Both the position numbers and the translations under genes were made by a program. From an uncultured Adlercreutzia sp. (lineage in GTDB: Bacteria; Actinomycetota; Coriobacteriia; Coriobacteriales; Eggerthellaceae), in contig CABSMC010000004.1 of the NCBI GenBank assembly GCA_902478715.1, positions 1 through 59,681 on the forward strand: a stretch of 59,681 bases of DNA, written 5' to 3'. The first letter of the stretch is position 1, and each line of letters begins with the position of its first letter. Below are positions 1 to 9,509 of this stretch, one piece after another. The notes under the pieces are model-generated. The model was given only the letters and a program-made list of their open reading frames with translations. It made no database searches and was not told where the DNA came from.

Positions 1-2
1 GC

Positions 3-35
3 TCGTCGGCAGCGTCAGATGTGTATAAGAGACAG
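3..35 (+). other. Illumina Nextera transposase adapter (sequencing artefact)
   Basis: The 33 bases match the Nextera read-1 adapter. They start TCGTCGGCAGCGTC and end with the Tn5 mosaic end, AGATGTGTATAAGAGACAG, at 17-35. The dnaK reading frame stops being homologous exactly at base 36. The stretch is therefore untrimmed library adapter and not genome, and it marks a physical contig end. Confidence 0.97.
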
Positions 36-1023
36 CGTCAACTTCGCCCATCTTCAGGCCAGCGTCCTTCAGCGCCTGCTCCACCGGCTTCTTGCAGCGG
101 TCGAGCAGATCCTTGGTGATGCGCTCGAACTCGGCGCGGGTCAGCGTGTAGTCGAGATGCTTCGGGCCGGAGGCGTCGGCGGTGATGAAGGGCAGGTTGA
201 TGTTGGTCTGCGTGGTGGAGGACAGCTCCATCTTCGCCTTCTCGGCCGCTTCCTTCAGACGCTGCAGGGCCATGGGATCCTTACGCAAATCGATGCCGTT
301 CTCGGCCTGGAACTTGTCGGCCATCCAGTCGATGATGCGCTGATCCCAGTCGTCGCCGCCCAGGTGGTTGTCGCCAGCGGTGGAGGCTACCTCGAACACG
401 CCATCGCCAAGCTCGAGCACAGACACGTCGAAGGTGCCGCCGCCCAGGTCGAAGACGAGGATCTTCTCGTCATGGTCGACCTTGTCGAGGCCGTAAGCCA
501 AAGCCGCAGCCGTCGGCTCGTTGATGATGCGCAGCACCTCGAGGCCGGCGATCTTGCCAGCGTCCTTGGTGGCCTGACGCTGAGCGTCGTTGAAGTAAGC
601 CGGCACGGTGATGACGGCCTGGGTGATGGGCTGACCCACCTGCTTCTCCGCATCGGTCTTCAGCTTCTGAAGCACCATGGCGGAAATCTCCTCGGGGGTG
701 TAGTCCTTGCCGTCGATATCGATGACCGCGCGGCCGTCCTTGCCCTTCTGGACCTTGTAGCTGACGGTCTTCTGCTCTTCGGGAGTCTCGTCGTAGGAGC
801 GGCCGATGAAGCGCTTCACGGAAGAGACGGTGTTCTCAGGATTGGTGACCGCCTGGTTCTTCGCGGCCTTGCCGACGACGCGCTCGCCGTCCTTGCGGAA
901 GCCCTCCACCGACGGGGTGGTGCGATCGCCCTCGGCGTTCACCAGAATTTCGGGCTCGGAGCCCTCCATGACGGCCATGGCGGAGTTCGTTGTGCCCAAG
1001 TCGATGCCAAGAATCTTAGCCAT
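36..1023 (-). CDS. dnaK: Chaperone protein DnaK (Hsp70), 3' end missing
   Basis: This is the 5' half of the Hsp70 chaperone, the ATP-driven folding machine that works with DnaJ and GrpE in the cytoplasm. The protein starts MAKILGIDLGTTNSAMAV, the phosphate-1 loop of the actin-like ATPase fold. Further on come VPAYFNDAQRQATKDAG, NEPTAAALAYG and the phosphate-2 motif VFDLGGGTFDVS. About 329 residues are present, against about 620-640 in complete proteins. The rest of the ATPase domain and the whole substrate-binding domain are lost at the contig edge, where the frame runs into adapter. grpE and dnaJ would be expected downstream but lie outside the window. A consensus promoter sits just upstream at 1078-1106. 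Confidence 0.97.
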
Positions 1024-1077
1024 TGTGTACTGCCTCGCTTTCACAGTTTCACGTATAGATGAATGATGTTGAGATGC

Positions 1078-1106
1078 ACTATAAAACCTTAGTCTGGTGC
1101 TGTCAA
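1078..1106 (-). promoter_or_regulatory. Sigma-70-type promoter of dnaK
   Basis: On the minus strand, TTGACA (1101-1106) is followed after exactly 17 bases by TATAGT (1078-1083). This is a near-perfect vegetative promoter, about 55 bases before the dnaK start. I see neither a clear CIRCE element nor a complete HAIR (HspR) palindrome overlapping it, so heat-shock control is not evident from this stretch. Confidence 0.75.
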
Positions 1107-1423
1107 GTTTTCTCAACAACATTCAGTGAGACAAGCTCACTTCCCAGCACAATACGCGCCGAAATATGGTGCAGACACGACACGAAGCTTCTGTTGCCAA
1201 ACTAAAACAATGCTGTTATCAGGGGGAATTCAAAGAAATTGAGCGCGTGCCTCTTCACTTTCCTAAGCACCTCTCGTGAAGCGATATATGAACGATTTAT
1301 GTCTATGAGTCGATCGCTCATTGCAAAACGAGCCCGGCATTCCCTTCTTCTCGCCGTCGAACAGAGAGCTGCTGTTTATATATAATGTAATGCGACGGTA
1401 CCGCCAGGGTAAGAGAGGCCATT
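1107..1423. other. Intergenic region between dnaK and the divergent regulator gene
   Basis: This is about 320 bases of unusually AT-rich sequence between divergent genes. Near its right end TATAAT occurs at 1381-1386, with a weak possible -35 (TCGAAC, 1357-1362) 18 bases before it. This could serve the plus-strand gene at 1424. I see no RNA gene or repeat in the rest. Confidence 0.4.
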
Positions 1424-2872
1424 ATGCTCCCATCCGAATCTTCGCTTCCTATCGCGCGCCGGGCCACTTGGCGTGACACGGAATGCCTCGAGCTGGTCTG
1501 CGGCATCGCCAACGCCGGTGGAGGCCGTCTCATCCTGGACGCTGACGTGGATAGCCGCGGCGCCGTGAAGCGACGCACAAGCCGCCTCATGAAAACCATT
1601 CCCGGGCTTATCGCGCAATCGCTCAACCTCACCTGCGCGGTGGAATTGGTGCTCGACAGCGGTCGTTTCTGTTTGGAGGTGGTTATTCCACCGGCCAACG
1701 ACCCTATCAGCTTCCGCGGTATTTTCTTCTTCTATAAAGATGGCGAGAACCACATCCTTGACGATGAGGCGCTCGATCGGCTCATGCAGCGCGATATGGA
1801 GGCCGACGTCAAGTGGGAGCAGCGTCCCGTGGTGCAGGCCAGCTTGGACGATTTGAACATGGGCCTCGTCACGCGCTTCACCGGCGCGGCCCGCGACACC
1901 GACCTCACCGTCGACCTCGACGAGGCCTCAGCCATCGAGCAAACGCTGCGCCACGCGGGCCTCATGACCGGCGTCGGCACCCCCACCAATGCCGGCATCC
2001 TTTTGCTGCATAACCGGCCGCACCAGTACATCCCCGGCGCCACGGTGCGCATCGGGTTTTTTGGAAGTCACGGCGGCACGCCCATCTACGAGGACGAGGT
2101 CTTCGGTTCCCTCATCGAGCAAGTGCACTCAACCGTCGAGCTGCTCTTTGAGAAGTACCTACCGGAAGAGGAGCCGGCCCCGCACGGCACCTACCGTCTC
2201 GGCACCGCCGGTGGCCATGGTCGACCGCCTCGGGATGCGGTGCACGAAGCCGTGCTCAACGCGCTCGCCCATAAGAACTACGACAGCGGCGCCCCCGTGC
2301 AGGTAAGCGTGTTCACCGACCGCCTCTGCATCGACAACGTCGGCCGCCCGCCCCGCACCTGGACCGTGGGCGCGCTCCTCGGACGCCACACGTCGCGGCC
2401 CAACAACCCCAATCTCGTAGCGGCCCTGCGCTCGCTCGGCATCATCGACGGCTGGGGCAACGGGGTCTCGCGCATCCGCATGAGCTGCATGGAAGCCGGC
2501 ACGCCCGAGCCCATCTTCGAACTACGCGACGACGAGACTATGGTGTGCTTCCCCATGGATTCAGACAGCCTTTTGACCGCCTCGATAACGCACGCGAACG
2601 CCATCAACGCCGCACCGATGGCCCGAGCTGACCTGCCCGAAGTGCAGCAAACGGCGCGAGCCCGGGCGACCCAGCAGGACACGAGCCTCACGCTGAATGA
2701 CGAGAAAGTGCTCGCCATGCTCGATATCGACGGACGACTTACCGCACCGCGCATTGCCAAGAACCTCAACATCAGCGAGAGCACGGTACGACGCAGCTTC
2801 CGTCGTCTGCGCGACTTGGGGCTCATCGATCGCGTCGGCTCGGACAAGTCGGGGTTCTGGCAGGTTCAGTAG
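1424..2872 (+). CDS. ATP-binding transcriptional regulator, COG2865 type (AlbA_2/HATPase_c_4/winged helix)
   Basis: This 482-residue cytoplasmic protein is built like COG2865 putative regulators. The N-terminal AlbA_2 (Schlafen-like) segment includes TWRDTECLELVCGIANAGGG at about residues 18-37. A GHKL-type ATPase region follows, with RDAVHEAVLNALAHKNYD at about 270 and the glycine-rich GIIDGWGNGVSRI at about 340. The C-terminal 60 residues form a winged helix (LTAPRIAKNLNISESTVRRS) that probably binds DNA. The ATG follows AGAGAGG at good distance. Such proteins are usually orphan regulators of unknown ligand. No operon partner is seen: dnaK is divergent and the next gene is convergent. Confidence 0.8.
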   Translation: MLPSESSLPIARRATWRDTECLELVCGIANAGGGRLILDADVDSRGAVKRRTSRLMKTIPGLIAQSLNLTCAVELVLDSGRFCLEVVIPPANDPISFRGIFFFYKDGENHILDDEALDRLMQRDMEADVKWEQRPVVQASLDDLNMGLVTRFTGAARDTDLTVDLDEASAIEQTLRHAGLMTGVGTPTNAGILLLHNRPHQYIPGATVRIGFFGSHGGTPIYEDEVFGSLIEQVHSTVELLFEKYLPEEEPAPHGTYRLGTAGGHGRPPRDAVHEAVLNALAHKNYDSGAPVQVSVFTDRLCIDNVGRPPRTWTVGALLGRHTSRPNNPNLVAALRSLGIIDGWGNGVSRIRMSCMEAGTPEPIFELRDDETMVCFPMDSDSLLTASITHANAINAAPMARADLPEVQQTARARATQQDTSLTLNDEKVLAMLDIDGRLTAPRIAKNLNISESTVRRSFRRLRDLGLIDRVGSDKSGFWQVQ

Positions 2873-2910
2873 CCCGTCGCACCCTTCTTCGAACTTGCTC
2901 AACCAGATCT

Positions 2911-2952
2911 GAAAACAAGACTGCCCGCACGTCCTGATCCGTGCGGGCAGTC
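2911..2952 (-). terminator. Terminator of the large surface-protein gene (possibly bidirectional)
   Basis: A perfect 12-bp stem, GACTGCCCGCAC (2919-2930) with its complement at 2941-2952, encloses a 10-base loop. On the minus strand it is followed by TTGTTTTC. It lies between the convergent genes ending at 2872 and 3022. Part of it (CGTCCTGATCCGTGCG, 2930-2945) is repeated directly at 2976-2991. Confidence 0.8.
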
Positions 2953-3021
2953 CATGGAGTTGGCCGCCGGTCGCGCGTCCTGATCCGTGCGACTCGTCGG
3001 CCTCTGCGGCCGCTTGCGCCC

Positions 3022-6000
3022 TTAGGCCTTATGGGCGACTCGGGCCGCGCGAGTATCTTCGGTTCCCGTCGTAACCGTGCTGGTAAGCGAGTTGTTGAAG
3101 TCGTCAATCCTGCGGGCGTAACCGAGGCGGTTCGCCACTACCGCGGCAGCGTAGCCCACCGTGAGCAGAACGCCAATGAGCATCACCCAGTGCACCCAGC
3201 AGTGGGGCTCGTCGAAGGCGCCCAGAGCCGTGGCGTCGTCCTCGATGACCTCGCCGCCGACACGCGTCACCGTGGGCTCCTCGTTATCGAAGGAGACGCT
3301 CGCGGCCATGGGGACGTCCTCGTCGAGAATGATGCCCGCCACAGCCCCGAACTGCTCGGCCACGGCAGCGGCGCGCTGGCTTCCGACCATCGTCGTCACC
3401 ACGCCGGCAATGGCATCAGCCGGAGTCGTGGCCCCCGCCGGCATGCCCGCGCCCAGGCTCGAACGCGGCGGCAGAAGCGGGTTGCGCGGCGGCACCACCG
3501 TAGAGCCGGCCGGGCCGATGGTGAAGGTGCCGGGAACAACCTGCACGTCATAATTGGTGTTGCGCAGGTAGTTGGCCGTCAGTACCTCCGGATAGAAGCC
3601 AACCTCCTCGGTGTCGTTGGTACGCACGAAGGAGATGGCGCCCAGGTCGTTCGGCTGCACGAGGTCACCTTCCACGATGGAACCGGTGAACTCCGGATCC
3701 ATGGTGGCGGCGATCTTGTAGGAGTCCTCCACGGCGATGGTCACCGGACGCGGCAGGATCTTCATATCGATGGAGCCGGACAGGGTGCCATGGTCGGCGC
3801 ATTCCACTGTGTAGTTGATGGTACGGTTGCCGGCGTTGGTGTAGGCGGTCGGCCCGTCGAAGCTGATCGTTGCCTTCTCGGCTTCCTCAGCCGCCACCTC
3901 GTAGCTGATGGAATGCTCGGCGCCGTCGTAAACGCCCACGTAGCCTTCCACCTTAACGGGACAGGCGGAGCTGACCACGCGGATAATGCCCAGGTTCGGC
4001 ACAACCGTGTAGTTGCCCGGCTTGGCCGTGTATCCGTTGCCGTCGGCGGCCCAGGTCAGTTCGAAGCCGTTTTCCACCTCTTCATCGACCTGAGAGGCCG
4101 CACCCGTGGCGCGGTAGCCCACGGTCTCGCCGTTCTGCAGGCCCGTCACCGCAATACCGGCGCTCGTGGCGGTGTTGCCGTCGAAGGGATAAATGAGCGA
4201 GCTTGTCGTCACCGTCAGCGTCGCCGGATCGACGACCACCGACACGCCGTTGATGCGAGCCAGCTCCTCGCCCTTGGCGTCGCGAATGACCACGGTGAGG
4301 TTGCGGGCGGTGTCGGCCACGTCCTTGGCGAAGCGCTGGGGGTTCGCGATGGGGCTGTTGTCGGCCGCATACAGCGTCAGCGTCTCGCCGTCCTTCATCT
4401 TCAGCACGCTCGGCATGGCGATGCCGCGCTCGCGCCCGTTGTAGGTGCCCTGGAAGGAGAAGGAGGCGGCATCCAGCCCACGCACATCCAGCTTCCACTG
4501 GGCGTAGTACGTCGTGGTGCCGGCCGGGAAGGTGGCGGGGAAGGCCGTCACGGTGTCACCCGTGCCGTCGGCCTTGGTGTTCCAACCGGCGAACACGTAG
4601 CCTTCGCGAGCGTAGCCCGTGCCCGCGGGGAAGGCGACGTCGATCGTGCCGTCGGTCACGTCCTCGATGCCCGCCTGGGAACCGGTAACGTCGCTGGCGT
4701 TGCGGTTGAAGGTGATCATGGCCTTGTCGGCCGTCCACTTGGCGTAGTAGGTGGTGTTGCCGACCGGGAAGGTCTCCGGCAGCGCCGTTAGCGCGTCACC
4801 TTCGAAGGCCTTATTGTTGTACCAGCCCGCGAACGTGTAGCCCTCGCGAACGGGCGTCGGCAACGCGGCGCTCACAGCCTCACCGGTTGCACCGGTCAGG
4901 GTCTCGACGGCCGAGCCGCCGTTGGACTCAAAGGCGATGGAGGCCGGCAGCGCCTTGTACTGGGCCACCAGGGTAAGTGCGGACTCAACGGAGCGCTCGA
5001 AATAGATGTCGGCGAGGTTGCCGCCCACGGTCCACTTCTCGAACTCGTAGCCAGCGTGGGGCTCCACCTTGGGACGCGCCGGGAAGTCGGAACCCTTCAA
5101 CAGGTGGTACTCGACGGCCTCGGGAGTTTCGATGGCCGGCTTGACGGCATCTTCCACGCCTTCGACAACCAGCTCGCCATGGGCGCCCGCCTCGAAGCGA
5201 ATACCCAGGTACTTAGCCAGGTACACCTTGTAGGTGAGCGGTGTGGCCGACTCGTAGATGACCTTCATGGTGGTGCGCTCCGTATCGAGCATATAGCGCT
5301 GCGCCTTGAAGCCCTCGATGGGCTCGACACCCAGCGAGGCGTCGGCGTGCCCAGGCTCAAGGAAAGATAGGTCATAGTCTCCCGCCGTGGTCTTCCCGAT
5401 AGCGCGTTCGGGAATATCGTAGGCCTGACGCTCCTGCACGTTCTGCAAAATGGAGGCATAGGAACGCACCGGCCTCGTCGAGTAGGCGCCGTCATCGCCC
5501 ATGAGATAGTATTCGACGAAATAGGGAACCGTATCAACGGAGGCGCTGTGGTTGTAGTCGAAGCGTGCTTCGAAAACGGTGTCGGCACACTTTCCATCGA
5601 CCCAGTTGAGGTACTTGGCAGCCACTTCGGGAATCAGTTCCGGATCGCTTGAAACCAGCTCCCACAACTCGGCGCGGCCGTCTTCTCCGTACGTCACCTT
5701 GAACCAGCCGGCGAAGACGTAGTACTCCGGGAACCGCGACCGGGCCACAGCGCCCTTGAGCCCGTCGGCATGGGAGCCCACCAGGTTGCGGTCGACGATC
5801 TCGTAACCGTCGGACGCAAGGGAGCCCTGCTGGGAAAGTACGCCCACGCCAGAAGTACGGTAAGTCACCGTGTAGTACTGATCGGGGTCTTCCACATACT
5901 GAGCGTACAGGGTCATGGTGCCGCCGGCGAAACGATCGGGCAGCGCGGTGAGCAGCGGGCCGGAGCCATCAGCGTCGGTGCACCATCCCACGAACTTGTA

Positions 6001-8307
6001 GCCAGCGCGCACCGGCGTGGAAGCCGCCGCATGGTCGACCAACGCGCCGGTTTCACCCTCAAGGGTGATCGTCTGGGCGCCGCCGCCGAAAGAACCGCCG
6101 ACGGCGTCCAGCACGATAGAGGAGGGAGAGGCTTTCCACGATGCCGCGTACGCGACATTATCGGTGTCCATCACCAGACCGGTGCCGGCCGCGAAGAGGC
6201 TTCCCGTGCTCTGGTTGATCCAACCGAGAAACTCGTAGCCGAAGCGGCTCGGCGCCTCGGGGAGCCAGTACGTGCCGCCCTCATCGGCCTGGAACGTCTT
6301 GGTAGGAGCGCCGTCGGCGAAGACGCCGCCGTTGGCGTCGAACGTCACTTCGGATGCCTCCTGGGAGAGGTAGCGCGCGTAGAACGTGGCCGACTCGTGC
6401 CCGTCGTAGGAGGCACCGGCGCGCTGACGATAGCGGCCGTCCTCGTACCAGCCGTCGAAGTAGTAGGTCACGCCGTTTTCGCTCATATGCTGCTTAGCCT
6501 GATAGGTGGCACCGTCCACGGTAATGAGCGTCTGATCGTCGGCCTCGAAGTTATAGCCGGGAAGCGCGATAGCCGGATCGCCCGCGCGATGCAGCACTCC
6601 GTGGGTGAGCAGGCCCGTAGGCGTGGCCACCTTGTACGTAACCGTGAAGAGGTCGGCGGTCTGGATATGCATCTGCACATAGACGCGCACGGCAGAGGCA
6701 GGCTGCAGCGGATTGCCGTCGTAATCGCTGCACGAGGCCTTGCCGTCGATGCGAACGACCTCGTAGGAGTATCCCGTGATGTCGCTGTACTTTATCTTGG
6801 AGCGATTCTCGTCGAGACTCCCGTTGTAGTAGGCCGCTAGGCCGAGGCCCACTTCCCGCGCCGAGGGACCGGAGACAACAAGCTCGTCCAGATTCACAAC
6901 CTTGTTGCGGATCTCGTTGCCATTGGCATCCTTGCTGAGGGGCAGCACCGTGCCATTGAGCAGGGCGCTGTGCCCATCATAGCCCGAGGGCAACGACACG
7001 GCGCCCGACCCGAGGAACGTAGCGCCGCTCATGTCGCTGCTAGCCGCCACCGCGGCACCGCCGTTCAAACCATTTTCGGAGGGCGGCAGGAAGTAGAAGT
7101 AGGCAAGCTGAGGGCCTTCGGCGTCTTCGGTCAGAGCCGGACGCACCGTGACGTTGATCGTAACCTCGCCGCAGCGCACCACCGCGTCTCCCGGAGCGAT
7201 CGCTGTCACCTTGCCTGTGGTGGCAACCTCGGCCACAGCCGGGTTTTCGGAAGTCCACGTGCCGCCAGAAGCGGCAAAACGGTGCAGATCGCGAACCTCG
7301 CCCACATACAGGGTGAGCTGATGCTCGTTATCCGAGTCATCGACGGGCTTGTTCGCGGCGGGCTCGGACGGCGCAGGCTGCTCGGGAGCGTCCACGTCAG
7401 CGTCAGCGCCTGTACCGGTATCGCCGTTATCGGTGCCGCCGGGCACGTCGCCTTCTTTGCCGAAACCGTTGCCGTTTTCGGCGTTGTCGCCATCACCTTC
7501 ACCGACGTTCTCATCACCCGGAATTACGGACTGCTCAGGATTGGTCGGGTCGGCAGGCCCGTTCGGCTTGTCGCCCTCATCGTCACTGGGCGTCGGCATG
7601 GCGAACGCAAAGGGAGCATTGAGCACATCAGTGGAGAACGTGAGAGCGTTGGGATTGATATCGCCCTGAGTCGTAAGGGGCTTTTCCAGCGTTATTTCAG
7701 TGACCGTGTCGGGGCCATCAATGCGATACGCCTTCATTTCGCCCGCAAACATGCCATTCCACGTCACGGTAACGCGGTAGCCCATGTCAGAAAGCGTGAG
7801 CGGGTCGCCTGCCTCGTCAACAAGGCCGAGGCGGTAGATGCGGTACAGCCCGTATCCCTCTTCCAGAGCCTTCTCCATGGCGGTCTTGCCTTCGTCGTTT
7901 ACCGCCACATCAACCGTCAGCCGCGCTCCTTCGGGAAGCGCACCCGCAGCGGTCAGCTTCACCGTCACATCATCGGTATCGACGGTCAGGACGGCCGCAT
8001 CGTTTTGCAGGCCATCGGACGTCGGAGAATCGAGGGGGCCGTCGTCCTTCCGGCCGGGCGTCTCGCTGGCGCCATCATTCGTCGGCGTCGAAACGCTCTC
8101 GGACGTCTTCTCCGGATCATTTTCAGGCGGCGTTGGCTCCGTCATCTTCTCGCCCACTTCACCATCGAAGCCTTCGACGGCCAGCGCAGCATCGGCAAAC
8201 ACCGAGACGTTCAGGAACGAGAGCGCCATAAGCAGAGAGAGCGCGACCGCCACGATCTTTCCCTCGAGGCAGTTACGCGCGTCGGCGAATCGCTGTATTG
8301 TGTTCAT
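3022..8307 (-). CDS. Very large secreted surface protein with Big2, InlB B-repeat and MBG-like domains
   Basis: The protein has 1,761 residues from the ATG at 8307, which was chosen over an upstream in-frame start because it directly precedes the signal peptide and follows AAGGAG. A signal peptide (VALSLLMALSFLNVSVFADAALA, about 18-42 of the mature start) leads into an acidic Pro/Thr/Gly-rich linker. A Big2-like domain lies at about 340-410 (SENPAVAEVATTGKVTAIAPGD). Several InlB B-repeats with the FxGWY signature lie at about 650-810 and 1120-1270. MBG-like immunoglobulin repeats lie at about 1300-1600. The C-terminus has one helix (WVMLIGVLLTVGYAAAVV) and a polar tail but no LPXTG, so it is a transmembrane anchor. 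The likely role is adhesion or display; the ligand is unknown. A strong terminator follows. Confidence 0.85.
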   Translation of the reverse strand: MNTIQRFADARNCLEGKIVAVALSLLMALSFLNVSVFADAALAVEGFDGEVGEKMTEPTPPENDPEKTSESVSTPTNDGASETPGRKDDGPLDSPTSDGLQNDAAVLTVDTDDVTVKLTAAGALPEGARLTVDVAVNDEGKTAMEKALEEGYGLYRIYRLGLVDEAGDPLTLSDMGYRVTVTWNGMFAGEMKAYRIDGPDTVTEITLEKPLTTQGDINPNALTFSTDVLNAPFAFAMPTPSDDEGDKPNGPADPTNPEQSVIPGDENVGEGDGDNAENGNGFGKEGDVPGGTDNGDTGTGADADVDAPEQPAPSEPAANKPVDDSDNEHQLTLYVGEVRDLHRFAASGGTWTSENPAVAEVATTGKVTAIAPGDAVVRCGEVTINVTVRPALTEDAEGPQLAYFYFLPPSENGLNGGAAVAASSDMSGATFLGSGAVSLPSGYDGHSALLNGTVLPLSKDANGNEIRNKVVNLDELVVSGPSAREVGLGLAAYYNGSLDENRSKIKYSDITGYSYEVVRIDGKASCSDYDGNPLQPASAVRVYVQMHIQTADLFTVTYKVATPTGLLTHGVLHRAGDPAIALPGYNFEADDQTLITVDGATYQAKQHMSENGVTYYFDGWYEDGRYRQRAGASYDGHESATFYARYLSQEASEVTFDANGGVFADGAPTKTFQADEGGTYWLPEAPSRFGYEFLGWINQSTGSLFAAGTGLVMDTDNVAYAASWKASPSSIVLDAVGGSFGGGAQTITLEGETGALVDHAAASTPVRAGYKFVGWCTDADGSGPLLTALPDRFAGGTMTLYAQYVEDPDQYYTVTYRTSGVGVLSQQGSLASDGYEIVDRNLVGSHADGLKGAVARSRFPEYYVFAGWFKVTYGEDGRAELWELVSSDPELIPEVAAKYLNWVDGKCADTVFEARFDYNHSASVDTVPYFVEYYLMGDDGAYSTRPVRSYASILQNVQERQAYDIPERAIGKTTAGDYDLSFLEPGHADASLGVEPIEGFKAQRYMLDTERTTMKVIYESATPLTYKVYLAKYLGIRFEAGAHGELVVEGVEDAVKPAIETPEAVEYHLLKGSDFPARPKVEPHAGYEFEKWTVGGNLADIYFERSVESALTLVAQYKALPASIAFESNGGSAVETLTGATGEAVSAALPTPVREGYTFAGWYNNKAFEGDALTALPETFPVGNTTYYAKWTADKAMITFNRNASDVTGSQAGIEDVTDGTIDVAFPAGTGYAREGYVFAGWNTKADGTGDTVTAFPATFPAGTTTYYAQWKLDVRGLDAASFSFQGTYNGRERGIAMPSVLKMKDGETLTLYAADNSPIANPQRFAKDVADTARNLTVVIRDAKGEELARINGVSVVVDPATLTVTTSSLIYPFDGNTATSAGIAVTGLQNGETVGYRATGAASQVDEEVENGFELTWAADGNGYTAKPGNYTVVPNLGIIRVVSSACPVKVEGYVGVYDGAEHSISYEVAAEEAEKATISFDGPTAYTNAGNRTINYTVECADHGTLSGSIDMKILPRPVTIAVEDSYKIAATMDPEFTGSIVEGDLVQPNDLGAISFVRTNDTEEVGFYPEVLTANYLRNTNYDVQVVPGTFTIGPAGSTVVPPRNPLLPPRSSLGAGMPAGATTPADAIAGVVTTMVGSQRAAAVAEQFGAVAGIILDEDVPMAASVSFDNEEPTVTRVGGEVIEDDATALGAFDEPHCWVHWVMLIGVLLTVGYAAAVVANRLGYARRIDDFNNSLTSTVTTGTEDTRAARVAHKA

Positions 8308-8560
8308 TTCCACCAACTTCTCCTTAACCCTGGCGGCTTTTTCGCCGCCTCGCATCCTCACATTTCAGGCTGTGAGTGCGATACCGAAAACACCGGCGAT
8401 ACGCGTAATGCAGAGTGATTTCAATATCGATGAGAATTCTACGCAGCTTTAAAGAGGAAGTCGCTTTTTGCGGTGAGTTGATAGGATATTGATAGGGTAA
8501 TGACATTGCATTTGATATGAATTTGTCATTCTTCTGTTCTGAAATGGAAATGACAGGCAA
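8308..8560 (-). promoter_or_regulatory. Upstream region of the surface-protein gene with a weak promoter candidate
   Basis: This AT-rich stretch precedes the large surface-protein gene. On the minus strand TTGAAA (8419-8424) and TATCGC (8396-8401) are spaced by 17 bases. The -35 is fair and the -10 poor, so this is only a candidate. AATGACA and its complement TGTCATT form a loose 7-bp inverted repeat near 8500-8530. Confidence 0.3.
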
Positions 8561-8582
8561 GAAAAAGCGGCCGAAGCCGCCA
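8561..8582 (-). terminator. Rho-independent terminator after the 8609-9106 gene
   Basis: The stem GCGGC (8567-8571) and GCCGC (8576-8580) closes a CGAA loop. Read on the minus strand it is followed by a run of five T. It lies 27 bases beyond the stop codon of the small membrane protein gene. Confidence 0.8.
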
Positions 8583-8608
8583 TAAGGAAAGTCGTTCAGA
8601 GAAATTTG

Positions 8609-9106
8609 CTAAACGGCGCCGCGAACCAGAGAGGCCAATTCATTGCGATCATGGAACTCCCTGGGGCGATCGGGGCGTGAAACCTCCACGACATCGCCCT
8701 CCCAGGTGGCTCCCGCGTCACCGAACTTCGAGGAATGCACGATGCGCTGGAAGCGCACCCGTGAGTTGGCAGGCAGCTCGGCTAATTCGAACCCATAGGT
8801 AAGGTTCGAGAGAATCGCCTGCAACGCGTCGACCACCTCATCATCGGGGCTCAGACGCACCACTCCCATCTCGCTGTTGTAGAGCAGCCCCGGCGCAACG
8901 AAGATTGTGCGGATCCGTTCCTGACGCTTCTTTTCGGCCCAGTGAATGGCAACGCAGGCAGCGACAATAACGACCCACCAGACAACCGTCACCACGATAT
9001 CGAGAGGGTTGTCCACGAGATCGAACTGCAGCGCATGCCAAATCCAGAGGAAGGCAACGGAAGCCAGCAGAAGCACAGCGGCTATGATCCAGTTGCTCTT
9101 TCGCAT
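8609..9106 (-). CDS. Small membrane protein of unknown function
   Basis: The predicted protein has 165 residues from the ATG at 9106, which lies behind AGGAG; an earlier in-frame ATG lacks a comparable site. Two hydrophobic helices at about residues 5-25 (NWIIAAVLLLASVAFLWIW) and 32-52 (PLDIVVTVVWWVVIVAACVA) are followed by a basic stretch and a soluble alpha/beta domain of about 110 residues, probably cytoplasmic. I recognise no catalytic motif. It is transcribed alone, with a terminator on each side. No function can be assigned. Confidence 0.75.
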   Translation of the reverse strand: MRKSNWIIAAVLLLASVAFLWIWHALQFDLVDNPLDIVVTVVWWVVIVAACVAIHWAEKKRQERIRTIFVAPGLLYNSEMGVVRLSPDDEVVDALQAILSNLTYGFELAELPANSRVRFQRIVHSSKFGDAGATWEGDVVEVSRPDRPREFHDRNELASLVRGAV

Positions 9107-9224
9107 ACGACGTGACTCCTGAATGTTGCTTCTCGTGGGGTAACTCATTTTCATTTCGCCAATTTTACCCCTTTAAGGTACGACAGGCTACCTCATTTTG
9201 CGTGTTCATTTACTCAATTCGCAA

Positions 9225-9254
9225 GAAAGCCCGCTGCAGCAGCAACGGGCTTTC
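9225..9254 (-). terminator. Terminator of the ferredoxin gene
   Basis: A 9-bp stem, GAAAGCCCG (9225-9233) with CGGGCTTTC (9246-9254), closes a 12-base loop. On the minus strand it runs into TTTCTT. It lies 67 bases past the ferredoxin stop codon. Confidence 0.75.
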
Positions 9255-9320
9255 AATGGATTTCGATAAAAGAGACTCCGGAAGACTCCGCGTTCAATCG
9301 CACCTACCGAAAATTGAGAG

Positions 9321-9509
9321 CTAGTCCTCGACGATCTCCGGGATAGCGCCCATGGGGCACTCCTCGACGCAGTCGCCACAAGCGATGCAAGCTTCCTCGT
9401 TCACGGCGTCGGCAACGCCATTGACGACCTCGAGCACTTCCTGGGGGCACGCGTCAACGCAGATGCCGCAGCCGATGCACTCGTCAGCTTCAATTACGGG
9501 ATGAGACAT
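9321..9509 (-). CDS. 2[4Fe-4S] ferredoxin
   Basis: This 62-residue electron carrier has two classic clostridial-type cluster motifs, CIGCGICVDACP near the N-terminus and CIACGDCVEECP near residue 40. Eight cysteines are arranged CxxCxxCxxxCP twice, so each half binds one [4Fe-4S] cluster. The rest is acidic, as usual for low-potential cytoplasmic ferredoxins that serve oxidoreductases in anaerobes. The start is supported by AAGGAG nine bases upstream. It is transcribed alone, with a terminator behind it; its redox partner cannot be told from the neighbours. Confidence 0.95.
   Translation of the reverse strand: MSHPVIEADECIGCGICVDACPQEVLEVVNGVADAVNEEACIACGDCVEECPMGAIPEIVED

Noticed and set aside
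19..1062. Long plus-strand frame opposite dnaK
   Set aside because: It is the antisense shadow of dnaK and begins inside sequencing adapter.
1024..1140. CIRCE or HAIR heat-shock operator before dnaK
   Set aside because: Only loose fragments such as GTTGAG and GTCAAG are present; no complete TTAGCACTC-type or CTTGAGT-type dyad was found.
2930..2991. 16-bp direct repeat CGTCCTGATCCGTGCG at 2930 and 2976 as an attachment or transposon scar
   Set aside because: It lies within and next to a terminator and encloses nothing; local duplication of the terminator arm is the simpler reading.
2941..4791. 616-codon plus-strand frame, and several others of 250-480 codons opposite real genes (5770-6840, 6970-8418, 9651-10865, 14176-15285, 52605-54023, 54182-55444, 55831-57066, 57401-58939)
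   Set aside because: These are shadows on the strand opposite well-supported genes, a normal effect of high GC. Their products are histidine/arginine/glycine-rich and have no ribosome sites or domains.
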